Shown here: positions 7,765-16,128 of the stretch, one piece after another
Layout of the letters: each line of letters starts with the position of its first letter
Numbering within the stretch: the first letter of the stretch is position 1
Assembly: GCA_029260135.1 (NCBI GenBank)
Contig: JAJDDV010000159.1
Location: 1-64,000 of the forward strand
Direction of reading: 5' to 3'
From: Phycisphaerae bacterium
GTDB lineage: Bacteria; Planctomycetota; Phycisphaerae; UBA1845
DNA: 64,000 nt
Made by a program: the position numbers and the translations under genes
Notes under the pieces: model-generated
What the model was told of the DNA's origin: nothing
Seen by the model: only the letters and a program-made list of their open reading frames with translations
The model's database searches: none

Positions 7765-9861
7765 CTATCTGAGCCCTCTGCGATCCAGGAGCGGGCCGAT
7801 AGACGGTTCGCTTCCGCGGAAACGCTTGTAGAGCGTCATGGGGTCATCGGTCCGCCCACGCGAGAGAATGTTCTCGCGGAAGGACTTGGCTGTCTTGGCG
7901 TCGAAGATGTCGCCCGCCTCCTTGAATGCCTGGAACGCATCGGCGTCGAGCACTTCGGCCCAGATGTAGGAGTAGTACCCGGCTGAGTACCCGCCCGCGA
8001 AGATGTGGCTGAAGTATGAGCTGCGATACCGCGAGATGATCTCGGGGATGAGGCCGAGCTTGTTCAACGCGTTGGTTTCGAACTCGAGCACATCGCGCTG
8101 AGTCGCGTCCGTCAATGTGTGCCAGTCCAGGTCAAGGAACGAGGCTGCGAGGTACTCCGTCGCTGCGAAGCCCTGGTTGAAGTGTCGCGATTTTCGAATC
8201 TTCTCGATCAACTCGTCCGGCATCGGTTCGCCGGTCTCAAAGTGCCGCGCGTACATTCTGAGCATTTGCGGATCGGATGCCCAGTTTTCCATAATCTGTG
8301 ACGGTAGCTCGACGAAGTCGATCGCGGTGTTGGCGCCGGCGAGTGTTTCGTACGTGCAATCGGTCAGCAGTCCGTGGAGCGCGTGGCCGAACTCGTGGAA
8401 GAGCGTGTTGACCTCATCGAACGACAAGAGCGACGGCTTGTCGGCCGTTGGTTTGGTGAAGTTGCCGACGTTGTAGATGACCGGCCGAATGTCCTTGCCG
8501 TCCACTTTGGATTGCTGCCGGACTTCACCCATCCAGGCGCCGCCCCGCTTGCTCGCCCGCGGGAAGTAGTCGACGTAGAGAATGCCGAGGTGCGTTCCGT
8601 CGGCCTCCTGGACGTCGAAGACGGAGACGTCCTCGTGGTATTTGGGAATGTCGGACCGCTCGACGAATTGAAGGCCGTACAGCTTGGTGGCCACTTCGAA
8701 CGCGCCGGTGCGGACATTCTCGAGCTTGAAGTAGGGGCGTAGCGCTCCTTCATCGAGGTCGTACTTGGCTTTTTTGACGCGCTCGGCGTAGTACCACCAG
8801 TCCCAAGGCGCCAGTTTGAAGCCTCCGCCTTCGGAGTCGATCATCCGCTGCATGTCGGCCGCTTCCTCCAGTGCGCGCTGCAGGGCCGGCTTCCACAACT
8901 CGCCGAGGAGCTTGTAGACCCTGCTCGGCTCGACGGCCATGTTCTCTTCGAGCTGGTAGTGGGCGTGCGTGTCGTATCCGAGCAAGTTCGCCCGAGTGAC
9001 GCGAAGGGCGGCCATCTGAGAGAGGATCTGCTTCGTATCGAGCTCATCTCCGTGGTTGCCGCGGTTGATATAGCCTGTGTAGATTTTCTCTCGCAGCCCG
9101 CGGTTTTCGGCGTATTGCAGGAAAGGGATCATGCTCGGTTTGTGCAGCGTGAACACCCACTTGCCCTCGTGTCCGCGCTCGACACCCGTTTCGGCCGCCG
9201 CGGTGATCACGCCTTGCGGCAGTCCGGCCAGCTCCGCGCGGTCGTCGACGACCATTTCGAACCGGTTGTTCTCCTTGAGCACGTTCTCGCCGAATCTCAC
9301 TCGCAGCAGCGAGAGTTCTTCGTTGAGTTTCTTGAGCTGCTCTTTCTTTTCGGGGGGAAGCTTGGCGCCCCCGCGGACGAAGTCTCTGTGGAGTTTCTCG
9401 AGGAGTCTGACTCCCTCCGGTGATGTCTGCAGTTCGTCTTTCTGTTGACGGACGGCGTTGATGCGATCGAAGAGTGCGGCGCTGAGACGGATTTCGTCGC
9501 CGTGCTTCGAGAGTCGCGGCGCGATCTCCTTGGCGATGGCCTGCATCTCGTCATTGGTCATCGACGAGTTCAACGAGAAAAAAACGTTTCTGACCTTGCT
9601 CAGCATGGCGCCGCTACGTTCAAGTGCGACCACGGTATTCTCAAACGTGGGCGCGGCCGGGTTCTCGGTGATCGCCTGCACTTCCTGCCGGTGTTTCTCC
9701 ATTGCTGCTTCGAACGCAGGCAAGTAATGCGACTGCTCGATGTCGTGGTAAGGCGGGACGCCAAAGGGCGTGTTCCAGGTGTTGAAAAACGGATTGGTGG
9801 AACGGCACGCGCCCGCCAACGGAAGCACGATAGCAGCGGCAATCAAAACAAAGCACCTCAT
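7765..9861 (-). CDS. M3 family metallopeptidase (oligopeptidase/Dcp-like), predicted lipoprotein
   Basis: About 698 residues. The zinc-binding HEFGH (His489-Glu490, His493) sits in FHEFGHALHGLL, the M3 signature, followed by the family's ELPSQIMENW. The N-terminal helical region opens NPFFNTWNTPFGVPPYHDI, typical of peptidyl-dipeptidase Dcp-like M3 enzymes. The start at 9861 is chosen over an upstream TTG because AGGAG lies eight bases before it and it gives a clean signal (CFVLIAAAIVLPLAGAC). The lipobox has Ala at -3, so lipidation is likely but not certain. M3 enzymes cleave short peptides; here probably in the periplasm on products of the secreted proteases encoded nearby. Confidence 0.94.
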   Translation of the reverse strand: MRCFVLIAAAIVLPLAGACRSTNPFFNTWNTPFGVPPYHDIEQSHYLPAFEAAMEKHRQEVQAITENPAAPTFENTVVALERSGAMLSKVRNVFFSLNSSMTNDEMQAIAKEIAPRLSKHGDEIRLSAALFDRINAVRQQKDELQTSPEGVRLLEKLHRDFVRGGAKLPPEKKEQLKKLNEELSLLRVRFGENVLKENNRFEMVVDDRAELAGLPQGVITAAAETGVERGHEGKWVFTLHKPSMIPFLQYAENRGLREKIYTGYINRGNHGDELDTKQILSQMAALRVTRANLLGYDTHAHYQLEENMAVEPSRVYKLLGELWKPALQRALEEAADMQRMIDSEGGGFKLAPWDWWYYAERVKKAKYDLDEGALRPYFKLENVRTGAFEVATKLYGLQFVERSDIPKYHEDVSVFDVQEADGTHLGILYVDYFPRASKRGGAWMGEVRQQSKVDGKDIRPVIYNVGNFTKPTADKPSLLSFDEVNTLFHEFGHALHGLLTDCTYETLAGANTAIDFVELPSQIMENWASDPQMLRMYARHFETGEPMPDELIEKIRKSRHFNQGFAATEYLAASFLDLDWHTLTDATQRDVLEFETNALNKLGLIPEIISRYRSSYFSHIFAGGYSAGYYSYIWAEVLDADAFQAFKEAGDIFDAKTAKSFRENILSRGRTDDPMTLYKRFRGSEPSIGPLLDRRGLR

Positions 9862-9945
9862 CACGGCGACTCCTGGGGCTTGAGTGTAAGACAAAAGCGG
9901 ACCATCGCCGCTATCGTCGCCGATCGGGCGAGAAACTCAAGGCCG

Positions 9946-9986
9946 CCGGGTGACCCACTCGTTAGCGAAGCGGCGAGGTGGGGGAG
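9946..9986 (+). repeat. 41-nt repeat, copy 1 of an inverted pair
   Basis: The reverse complement of this stretch matches 10306-10347 except for about five substitutions and one indel; both share CTCCCCCACCTC, CGCTTCGCTAA and CACCCGG in the same order. The two copies face each other across about 320 bases that contain the end of the Rhs remnant. Found by direct comparison of the two stretches. Confidence 0.75.
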
Positions 9987-10305
9987 CCGATGAGCGCCGG
10001 CGATAGCCATGTATCCATGAAGAGGCTGTTCGTCGTCAATCGCTGTGTCGCATCTCTCGAATCTCTCCTTTGGGCGTCAGCCCCCTCTCCGGGCGGGATT
10101 GAAGCCGAGGAGTTCGGCGGCGAGCGGATCGACCCAGAGGCCTTGGAAGAGGTGGAAGGATTCGAGGGGGCTTGGGCCGGTGGTGTCGAGCGGGGCGCCG
10201 TCGCCGTCTTCGGCGTGGGTCAGGCGGCCATACGGGGTGTAGCGGTACTGCCGGATAAGGGTTGCGTCACAGGCCTTGGCGAGTCCTACGACGTTGCAGG
10301 AATCG

Positions 10306-10347
10306 CTCCCCCACCTCAGCGCTTCGCTAATGAGGCGGGCCACCCGG
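10306..10347 (-). repeat. 42-nt repeat, copy 2 of an inverted pair
   Basis: Inverted partner of 9946-9986. It lies inside the insertion that interrupts the Rhs remnant. On the minus strand it would read through ISEALRWG, so the repeat may have been partly coding in its source. Confidence 0.75.
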
Positions 10348-10462
10348 GCTACAACGTTGGGGTTGGCGTATTCATTCGATCGGGCAGATGTGGACAAATG
10401 GCTCGCGGTCTCTCACGCGAGTGCCAGGACAGTGGCATGTCTCGCTGAATCACCCCCCTGAA

Positions 10463-10483
10463 TCCCCCCTTGGCAAGGGGGGA
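10463..10483. repeat. Perfect 21-bp palindrome, MITE/REP-like
   Basis: TCCCCCCTTG, one central G, then CAAGGGGGGA: ten-base arms with no mismatch. It sits in the sequence splitting the Rhs remnant. Similar C-run/TTG/G-run palindromes occur as dispersed repeats in several bacterial phyla. No T tract follows, so it is not a standard terminator. Confidence 0.8.
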
Positions 10484-10773
10484 GCGATTCGCTCGCGTCT
10501 TGCTCGCTCAATGCGGGCAGGTCGTGGGCCTTGCGTGAACATCGTGGTCACTTTACCGATGGCGGCCCACTCCCGTTCGCTTCGCTCACCTTGAAGGTCG
10601 TAGCGGACGCTGTTGGGATTGTCGACGGTGTCCGGCGTGACCTGAGCCACCAGCTCATCGATGTAGCCGAGTCCGTAGACGAAGCGGCGCCGTCGCCGTC
10701 TTCTGCGGCCTCGAGCTTGCCGTAAGGTGAGTAGCGGAATTGGCGGACCAGCTTGCCGGCGCAGGGCGGCGGC

Positions 10774-12111
10774 CTAGCGCGCGGCGAGTCGGACGGTCGG
10801 CGCACGGTAGATGCAGTCTTGCGGGCACGATGCACAGCGTCCGCTTTGTACATCGTGCGCGACCGCACGTGCGGCGGGGGCGTTCCAGATCGTTTGGATG
10901 TCGTCCGTGACGAGCGACCCGAGGGCTACGTGCGAATGGCAGCAAACGTAAACGGTGCCGTTCGCTTCCACGAAGATCGCGCTGTCCGGCAGCGTGCAAG
11001 GCGCCGTCACCGTCGGTTCGATCGGCAGGTCGGGCAGGACCATGGACAAACGGTCCCAGTGGACATGGAGAGACAGACCGGCCGCCGCGATTCGGTCGAC
11101 CTGCTCCCGCAGCGCCTTGCGATCGAGAAAATGGGTCTGCATCGTATCGACGCCGATCTCGACGCGATCGACACCGAGCGAGTTCCCCAGCATGACGAGC
11201 GCCTCGACCTCGTACTGTGTGTCCGGTACGACGACCATGCCGATGCAGACGGCGAGCTCCGAGCCGCGTTCGTCGCGCATGCGGAGCGTGCGCTCGACGT
11301 TGCGAACGACGGCAGCGTGCTGGTCCTGTCCTGTCACTTTCCGGTAGGTCGAAGCCGTTACTGCGATGATCGAGTTGTGGACGCTGCCTCCCGTTCGGCA
11401 GAAGACGTCGGCCCAGTGTTGATCGAACATCACACCGTTCGTCGTCATGCGGAGCTTCATCTGCGGGTAGCGGTCGGGCAGGGTCTGCACGAACGGCAGC
11501 GCGTGCGGGTATGCGGTCACTTCGCCGCCAACGAGCTGGAGGACGTCAACATGTGGATAGAGCGCGGCGAGCTTCTCACGAAAGATGACCGGGTCCATTC
11601 GCTCGGTGAAGTCGGTTTGATAGCAGAACGAGCAGCGCAGGTTGCAGGTCTTGCAGATGACGATCGTGAGATTCCGGATGTCTGACAGTGCGCGTGGCTC
11701 TCGCTTCTGAAGCGGCGCGTTCTCGATGAATGACGATCGCGCGGACAGCACCTCGACGGCGGGCGCGGTTCGCCTCGCTTTGTCGACCAGCGCATCCTCG
11801 AGGGACGGGTCGCGCGCGCAAACGAGAATGTGTGTCGGTTGATGGTGCTGGAGTGCCTGCGTGAGTGTGGCGCAGTCGCTTGCTCCGTCGGGAGGCTGAT
11901 CGTCGGCGAAGCCGACCATGGTGCGTTGGCCGCCGGGGAAGCCCCGTTCGGTGGCGTCGCTGACGGCCAGTCGCGCGTTTCGCCCGGCCGGGTAAACGAG
12001 AATGCGTGCATCCTCCGGTGTGGCGCGCATGGCGGGTTCCAGAAAGCTCGCTCCACCCGAAGTGGAACGACGCTCACTTAGAACCGACACGGATGACGGC
12101 CTGTTGTTCAA
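10774..12111 (-). CDS. Radical SAM/SPASM-type protein with N-terminal Rossmann-like domain
   Basis: 445 residues from a TTG start, with AAAGG ten bases upstream; an ATG at 12030 is an alternative. Residues about 35-125 form a Rossmann-like domain (ARILVYPAGRNARLAV, MVGFADD, HILVCAR). The radical SAM motif CNLRCSFC provides Cys156, 160 and 163 for the SAM-binding [4Fe-4S] cluster, followed by VGGEVTAYP and RMTTNG strands. The C-terminal part has SPASM-like cysteines (APCTLPDS, VYVCCHSH, GRCASCPQDC) for one or two auxiliary clusters. SPASM enzymes typically modify peptides or sugars; the substrate is not evident. It lies 30 bases downstream of a methyltransferase gene on the same strand, so the two are probably one operon. 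Confidence 0.88.
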   Translation of the reverse strand: MNNRPSSVSVLSERRSTSGGASFLEPAMRATPEDARILVYPAGRNARLAVSDATERGFPGGQRTMVGFADDQPPDGASDCATLTQALQHHQPTHILVCARDPSLEDALVDKARRTAPAVEVLSARSSFIENAPLQKREPRALSDIRNLTIVICKTCNLRCSFCYQTDFTERMDPVIFREKLAALYPHVDVLQLVGGEVTAYPHALPFVQTLPDRYPQMKLRMTTNGVMFDQHWADVFCRTGGSVHNSIIAVTASTYRKVTGQDQHAAVVRNVERTLRMRDERGSELAVCIGMVVVPDTQYEVEALVMLGNSLGVDRVEIGVDTMQTHFLDRKALREQVDRIAAAGLSLHVHWDRLSMVLPDLPIEPTVTAPCTLPDSAIFVEANGTVYVCCHSHVALGSLVTDDIQTIWNAPAARAVAHDVQSGRCASCPQDCIYRAPTVRLAAR

Positions 12112-12141
12112 CAGCGGTGGACCTTTCTGGCCGCGGCGGCA

Positions 12142-13248
12142 TCACCCGTGAAACGTGATGATCGGAACGCGATCTCCGAAGACGCTGACGGCGCGCTGCT
12201 CGATGGCGCTCGACTGGTGCCAGGAACTCACCACGACGGCGCCAAACGCTTCTGGGCACACTTCCGTGGGGCGCCGGACGGGCAGTCCGGACGGTGCCTC
12301 CGCGACGCTCACGCGATCGTCGAGCACACATTCGACGCGCCGGCCGCCGAGGTCGGCGACTTGTTCCAGCAGCCAGCTGGTGTGTGTACCACTGCCGAAG
12401 ATGGCCACGGGTTTGCGAACGCCTTGTACGCGCTTTGCCCAAACCTCGCGGACCTTTGCGCGCCGTGCGTCGAGGTTTATCGGGAACTCTTCATCGACGG
12501 TATCGGAGAAAATGTGGTGGCTCGCGAATTGTCCGGGTATGGCGACGGCAAAGTAGTGGCGGTTGCCGCGGCCGAGGTCGTCAATCTCTTCGTGCGTCGT
12601 CTCGAAGCCGGCCGTCGTGATCATCTGCCGGATCATCGGCGCGTTGTACGACCAGAAGCCGTGGGCACCGGTTGCATAGCGGTCCATGCGACAGAGCGGT
12701 TCGCCGCCGTCGTCGGGCAGGTCCAGCGCACTTGTGATGACCAGCGTCTGCCCGCACTGCCGCCGCAGGCGATGCAGCACGGTGAGCGGGCTGATCAGGT
12801 GATAGACCAGACCGAGAAAGAGAATGATGTCGAACGCTTCGTCCGGGCAGGCGGTCTCGAGCGACCCGCAGCGGAAGGAGACTTGCTCCAACCCCAGTAC
12901 ACCTGCCAGGAACGTGGCACGATCGCAGACCTGACGGTTGCGCTCGATCCCGACCACGCGATCGGCACCGCACCGCGCGGCCCGGATACTAAAGCCACCA
13001 TCCGCGCATCCGAGGTCCAAGACGTTTCGGCCGGAAAGGTCGTCGCCCAGTGCGCGCGACAGGCGAGTCGAGAGATGCGCGACACTTCTGTCGACGCGCT
13101 CCAGGACGGGGTTGTGGTTGCCATCTTCAGGGAATCGCGTTCGCAGGCCGTCGCACACCTCGACGTCGTGATACCACAACCGCCGGGCGCGAATCTGTCG
13201 CTCCAAGGTGCGACGATCCAGACCGGGGCGTGTTAGGTCGTCGGTCAT
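12142..13248 (-). CDS. SAM-dependent methyltransferase with C-terminal Rossmann-like domain
   Basis: 368 residues. A class I methyltransferase core spans about residues 60-240. Motif I is VLDLGCADGGFSI (76-88), with an acidic VVGIERN strand and FDIILFLGLVYHL, reminiscent of CmoB-like carboxymethyl/methyl-transferases. The last ~95 residues (PVAIFGSGTHTSWLLEQV, VECVLDD, VVVSSWHQSSAIE) form a second nucleotide-binding-like domain similar in layout to the N-terminal domain of the downstream radical SAM protein. Such tails occur in methyltransferases of surface-glycan clusters. It is cytoplasmic, without signal or membrane segment. The substrate is unknown. Confidence 0.88.
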   Translation of the reverse strand: MTDDLTRPGLDRRTLERQIRARRLWYHDVEVCDGLRTRFPEDGNHNPVLERVDRSVAHLSTRLSRALGDDLSGRNVLDLGCADGGFSIRAARCGADRVVGIERNRQVCDRATFLAGVLGLEQVSFRCGSLETACPDEAFDIILFLGLVYHLISPLTVLHRLRRQCGQTLVITSALDLPDDGGEPLCRMDRYATGAHGFWSYNAPMIRQMITTAGFETTHEEIDDLGRGNRHYFAVAIPGQFASHHIFSDTVDEEFPINLDARRAKVREVWAKRVQGVRKPVAIFGSGTHTSWLLEQVADLGGRRVECVLDDRVSVAEAPSGLPVRRPTEVCPEAFGAVVVSSWHQSSAIEQRAVSVFGDRVPIITFHG

Positions 13249-13302
13249 GCGTTTTCCAGGTGAACGAACTTCGAGGTACGGAACGCCTTGGGCGACCCTG
13301 CC

Positions 13303-13554
13303 TCATGGAACTCCACGCAAGTAATTATCGGGTGAGCGGAGCGGTGCCCTCCAGCCGTTCGGGCGCAGAGGACCGCGACTGCGGTGTTTCAGCGCCGCCC
13401 GTACGATCTCTCTGCGCGGCATCTGGCAGGTCAGCATCGAGGCATCGTCGGCGGAGACCGAAGATGGTCGAGCCGTCCAGACGACCACCGTCATGAAAGC
13501 GAGAGCGATCGATACCGTTCGGCGATGATCGGGAAACACACGGGTGACCGACAT
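13303..13554 (-). CDS. Possible small secreted peptide
   Basis: An 83-residue frame starting MSVTRVFPDHRR, followed by a hydrophobic SIALAFMTVVVWTA run and SVSA|DD, which looks like a signal peptide with cleavage site. The mature part is Arg-rich with one cysteine and matches nothing I recognise. There is no clear Shine-Dalgarno sequence, and the GC-rich DNA makes chance frames common. I treat it as a weak call. It lies just upstream of the methyltransferase gene on the same strand. Confidence 0.25.
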   Translation of the reverse strand: MSVTRVFPDHRRTVSIALAFMTVVVWTARPSSVSADDASMLTCQMPRREIVRAALKHRSRGPLRPNGWRAPLRSPDNYLRGVP

Positions 13555-13974
13555 GCTGGAAAACCGCCTGAGCGGGTGACGAGATTCTGCCTCTGGCACT
13601 GACGCGTATGCGATTCCAGCCCGCGGAGCCCCGAAACTCGAATGAGCGCGAGCCTTCGATCTTGGAGTTCCGTTGTCGATTCTCGTCGTCGCGGGAAAGC
13701 GCAACCAAGCCTGAGATTCCTGGAAGACTTGCGATCCACTTCGCCTCCGCCAAACCAGCCGGAATCCAGACGGTCATCCGATCCGGCCTGTCGGCTCGTG
13801 CGCATTTATCGATCTCAGCGGTCGCTCTTGGGCGAAGGCGTGGTTTTGCTCCACGGCATTGAAGTTTTCATGGCCATGTGATATTCTTTCAGGAGACTCG
13901 GGGATGAGTCGTGCGCGGTTTTTCCGCCGTGTCACGCGTAACGGGGTGCCTCGGAAACAAGTAAGGAGTGGTGC
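13555..13974. other. Intergenic stretch upstream of the reprolysin-like gene
   Basis: 420 bases with no supported gene. It must carry the promoter of the downstream metallopeptidase gene, whose ribosome site GGAG lies about six bases before its ATG. Overlapping frames here on both strands have no family motif. Confidence 0.45.
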
Positions 13975-16092
13975 ATGCGAGTTCGACACACGATCCATCG
14001 AAGAATCCGTGTCATGATGGGGAGCCTGGCCGTCAGCGCGCTGGCTCTCTCTGCGGCGGCGCAGCAGAGCGACTCCATCTGGGCGCGGTTCGATTCGCCT
14101 CTTCGCGTGACGGCTGCGCAGGAGGAGGCGCATGTCACGACGGTGACACTCGATGCGATGCGGTACGCACGGATGAAGTCGGCGGAAGAGGTGATCCTCA
14201 CGGACTTCGTCGTTGACCGTGATCGTCGCGTCGATCTGGCGTTGACTCGTGTCGAGGCGTTTTCGAGCGATGCGCGGATCGTTCTGGGCACCCAAAACGG
14301 CGATGTGCCTTTGGCGCAACCCGATGTCGTTCTGCTTTCGGGTTACGTCGTGGGGCACCCGGGTTCGTTGGCCTTTCTAGGGCTGTCACCCCACGGTAGC
14401 AACGGCATCGTTCGCGCAGACGGGGAAACGTTCGTCGTGTCGAGCGGTCGACACCCTCGGTCGGGCAGCGCCCGCGTCTACAGCTTGACAGCGATTCCGC
14501 CGGGCACGATCCGGTGGCGCGATTTTCATTGCGCGGTCGATGATGCGGTGGCGAAAGGGCTCCGCCTGGAGTCCGAGCTTCAGCGTCGTTCGGTCGTACC
14601 GGATCATGCCGATTCCGGCACGGGCGTGAACTGGGTGGTCGAGATGGCGATCGAGACGGACTGGGAGTTCACCGGTTCGCTCTTCGGTGGCGATACCGAT
14701 GCGTCGGGCGCTTACGCGGCCATGTTGGTCGGCGCTGTCTCAGAGGTCTACATGCGCGATCTCTCGACGCAGGTTGTCATCAGCTTCCTGAGGTTGTGGC
14801 CCGACTCGAACGACCCATGGAACGGCAGCGACACGATCGACCAACTCATACAGTTTGAAAACCACTGGCGCTTCAATATGGGAGGCATCCAGCGCGATCT
14901 GGCCCACTTCTTTTCCGGACGCGGTCTTGGCGGAGGCGTGGCGTATCTCGGTGCGATTTGCGAATCGTACGGGTATGCCGTGTCTGCCAACCTGGGAGGT
15001 TACTTTCCCTATCCTGTGGAGGACAACCATAGTCAGAACTGGGATCTCATGGTGGTCGCCCACGAGACCGGGCACAATTTCGGCGGGCCGCACACGCACG
15101 ACATGAACCCGGCGATCGATGGATGCGCTTTTGGTGATTGTCGCATTACGCCGAGCGGTACGATCATGAGCTACTGCCATCTTTGTAGCGGCGGAATGGC
15201 CAACGTGCTCATGCAGTTTCACGACCGCATGATCAACGAGCGGATCCGACCTTATCTTATGGGCGTGGGCTGCGACATTGCCGCCGGACCGCCGACGTTT
15301 CTCGATCAGCCGACCGATAGGACGGCCTGCCTCGGCGGCGTGGCCGAGCTCTCGGTGTTGGTGAGCGGTCAGGCGCCGGTGAGTTACCAGTGGCGCAAGG
15401 ACGGCGTGGACCTTCCGGGGGAGAGCGGAAGCACGCTCACGCTTGATCCTGTCGTGCCGGACATCGTCGGAAGCTACGATGTCGTCGCGAGTAACGCACT
15501 CGGTTCGCTCACGAGTCAGCCGGCTGCGATTGCGACGACGCTGTGTGGTGCGCCGGAGGTTCCCGCATCGGGATGCCGGTTCTTGACGGTTTCACCGCAG
15601 CCTCCTGATTCTACCGCTCGCGTCGCGTTGCAGGTTTCGTTGCCGGATTATCCGTGCATCGCTCCGAAGTACGCGGACAGTGCCGGCCGGTTGCAGGATA
15701 GGCCGGTCTTCCGCACGAGCGCAGACTGGGGAACCGTCGAGGTTTCGGGTTCTGTTCTCACACCGGATACGACCTATCATGTCCGGGCCGACTTCGGGAC
15801 ACTACAGTCGCCGCGGCTTTCGGATCCGACGTCTGTCGTAACGAGCCCGTGGGGAGACACGGTGGGCGAGTTCACGGGGACCGAATGGTCGCCGCCGGAC
15901 GGCGTGATTCGCTTCGTCGATGTCCTGGCGCTGGTCGATGCGTTCAGGCATCTGCCGTCCGCGCCGCCTTTGAGCTGGGGCGACATCTACCCGGAATCCC
16001 CGGACGGTACGATTACCATCCTCGATATCTCCAGTGCCATCGACGGGTTCAAGGGCTCAACGTATCCCTTTGAACAACCGCAGTGTCCGTAG
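13975..16092 (+). CDS. Secreted reprolysin-like (M12) metallopeptidase with Ig-like and dockerin-like C-terminal domains
   Basis: 705 residues. The signal peptide ends in LALSAAAQ|QS. A propeptide-like region precedes the catalytic domain, whose zinc motif HETGHNFGGPH (His363, Glu364, His367, His373) is the extended metzincin motif. GTIMSYCH is the Met-turn, as in ADAM/reprolysin proteases. After it comes an Ig-like domain (VSYQWRKDGVDLPGE, then SYDVVASNALGS), then a C-terminal module of ~185 residues ending in two EF-hand-like helices (DGVIRFVDVLALVDAF, DGTITILDISSAIDGF) and a YPF...CP tail. The same tail pattern is seen in the M6 peptidase and the dehydrogenase fusion in this window. It probably degrades extracellular protein. 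Confidence 0.93.
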   Translation: MRVRHTIHRRIRVMMGSLAVSALALSAAAQQSDSIWARFDSPLRVTAAQEEAHVTTVTLDAMRYARMKSAEEVILTDFVVDRDRRVDLALTRVEAFSSDARIVLGTQNGDVPLAQPDVVLLSGYVVGHPGSLAFLGLSPHGSNGIVRADGETFVVSSGRHPRSGSARVYSLTAIPPGTIRWRDFHCAVDDAVAKGLRLESELQRRSVVPDHADSGTGVNWVVEMAIETDWEFTGSLFGGDTDASGAYAAMLVGAVSEVYMRDLSTQVVISFLRLWPDSNDPWNGSDTIDQLIQFENHWRFNMGGIQRDLAHFFSGRGLGGGVAYLGAICESYGYAVSANLGGYFPYPVEDNHSQNWDLMVVAHETGHNFGGPHTHDMNPAIDGCAFGDCRITPSGTIMSYCHLCSGGMANVLMQFHDRMINERIRPYLMGVGCDIAAGPPTFLDQPTDRTACLGGVAELSVLVSGQAPVSYQWRKDGVDLPGESGSTLTLDPVVPDIVGSYDVVASNALGSLTSQPAAIATTLCGAPEVPASGCRFLTVSPQPPDSTARVALQVSLPDYPCIAPKYADSAGRLQDRPVFRTSADWGTVEVSGSVLTPDTTYHVRADFGTLQSPRLSDPTSVVTSPWGDTVGEFTGTEWSPPDGVIRFVDVLALVDAFRHLPSAPPLSWGDIYPESPDGTITILDISSAIDGFKGSTYPFEQPQCP

Positions 16093-16128
16093 CGTTCGGG
16101 GAATCCGCGTCGCGGATCGTGATACGCA

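Larger units (their letters stand above)
10077..10760 (-). pseudogene. Decayed Rhs/YD-repeat gene remnant
   Basis: Read on the minus strand, pieces of an Rhs-repeat core occur in changing frames. First comes RQFRYSPYGKLEAAEDGDG (about 10755-10695). After a frameshift comes FVYGLGYIDELVAQV then NPNSVRYDLQ (about 10695-10590). After roughly 270 bases of unrelated sequence comes NVVGLAKACDATLIRQYRY, PYGRLTHAEDGDG and a tail with LFQGLWVDPLAAELLGFNP (about 10310-10077). RYxPYGxLxxAEDGDG and YIDELV are hallmarks of planctomycete Rhs proteins. There is no start codon, signal or toxin tip. The block follows directly on the 3' end of the radical SAM gene. It is a disrupted fragment, not a functional gene. 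Confidence 0.78.

Noticed and set aside
9978-10448. 156-codon plus-strand frame
   Set aside because: Antisense to the Rhs remnant, whose RYTPYG and LFQGLW motifs are on the minus strand.
12148-13236. 362-codon plus-strand frame
   Set aside because: Shadow of the methyltransferase gene on the minus strand, where the SAM motif is clear.
13600-13760. Dispersed-repeat-like segment (NSKIEGSRSFEFR-type translation)
   Set aside because: Resembles known intergenic repeats by eye, but no second copy is present in this window to support it.
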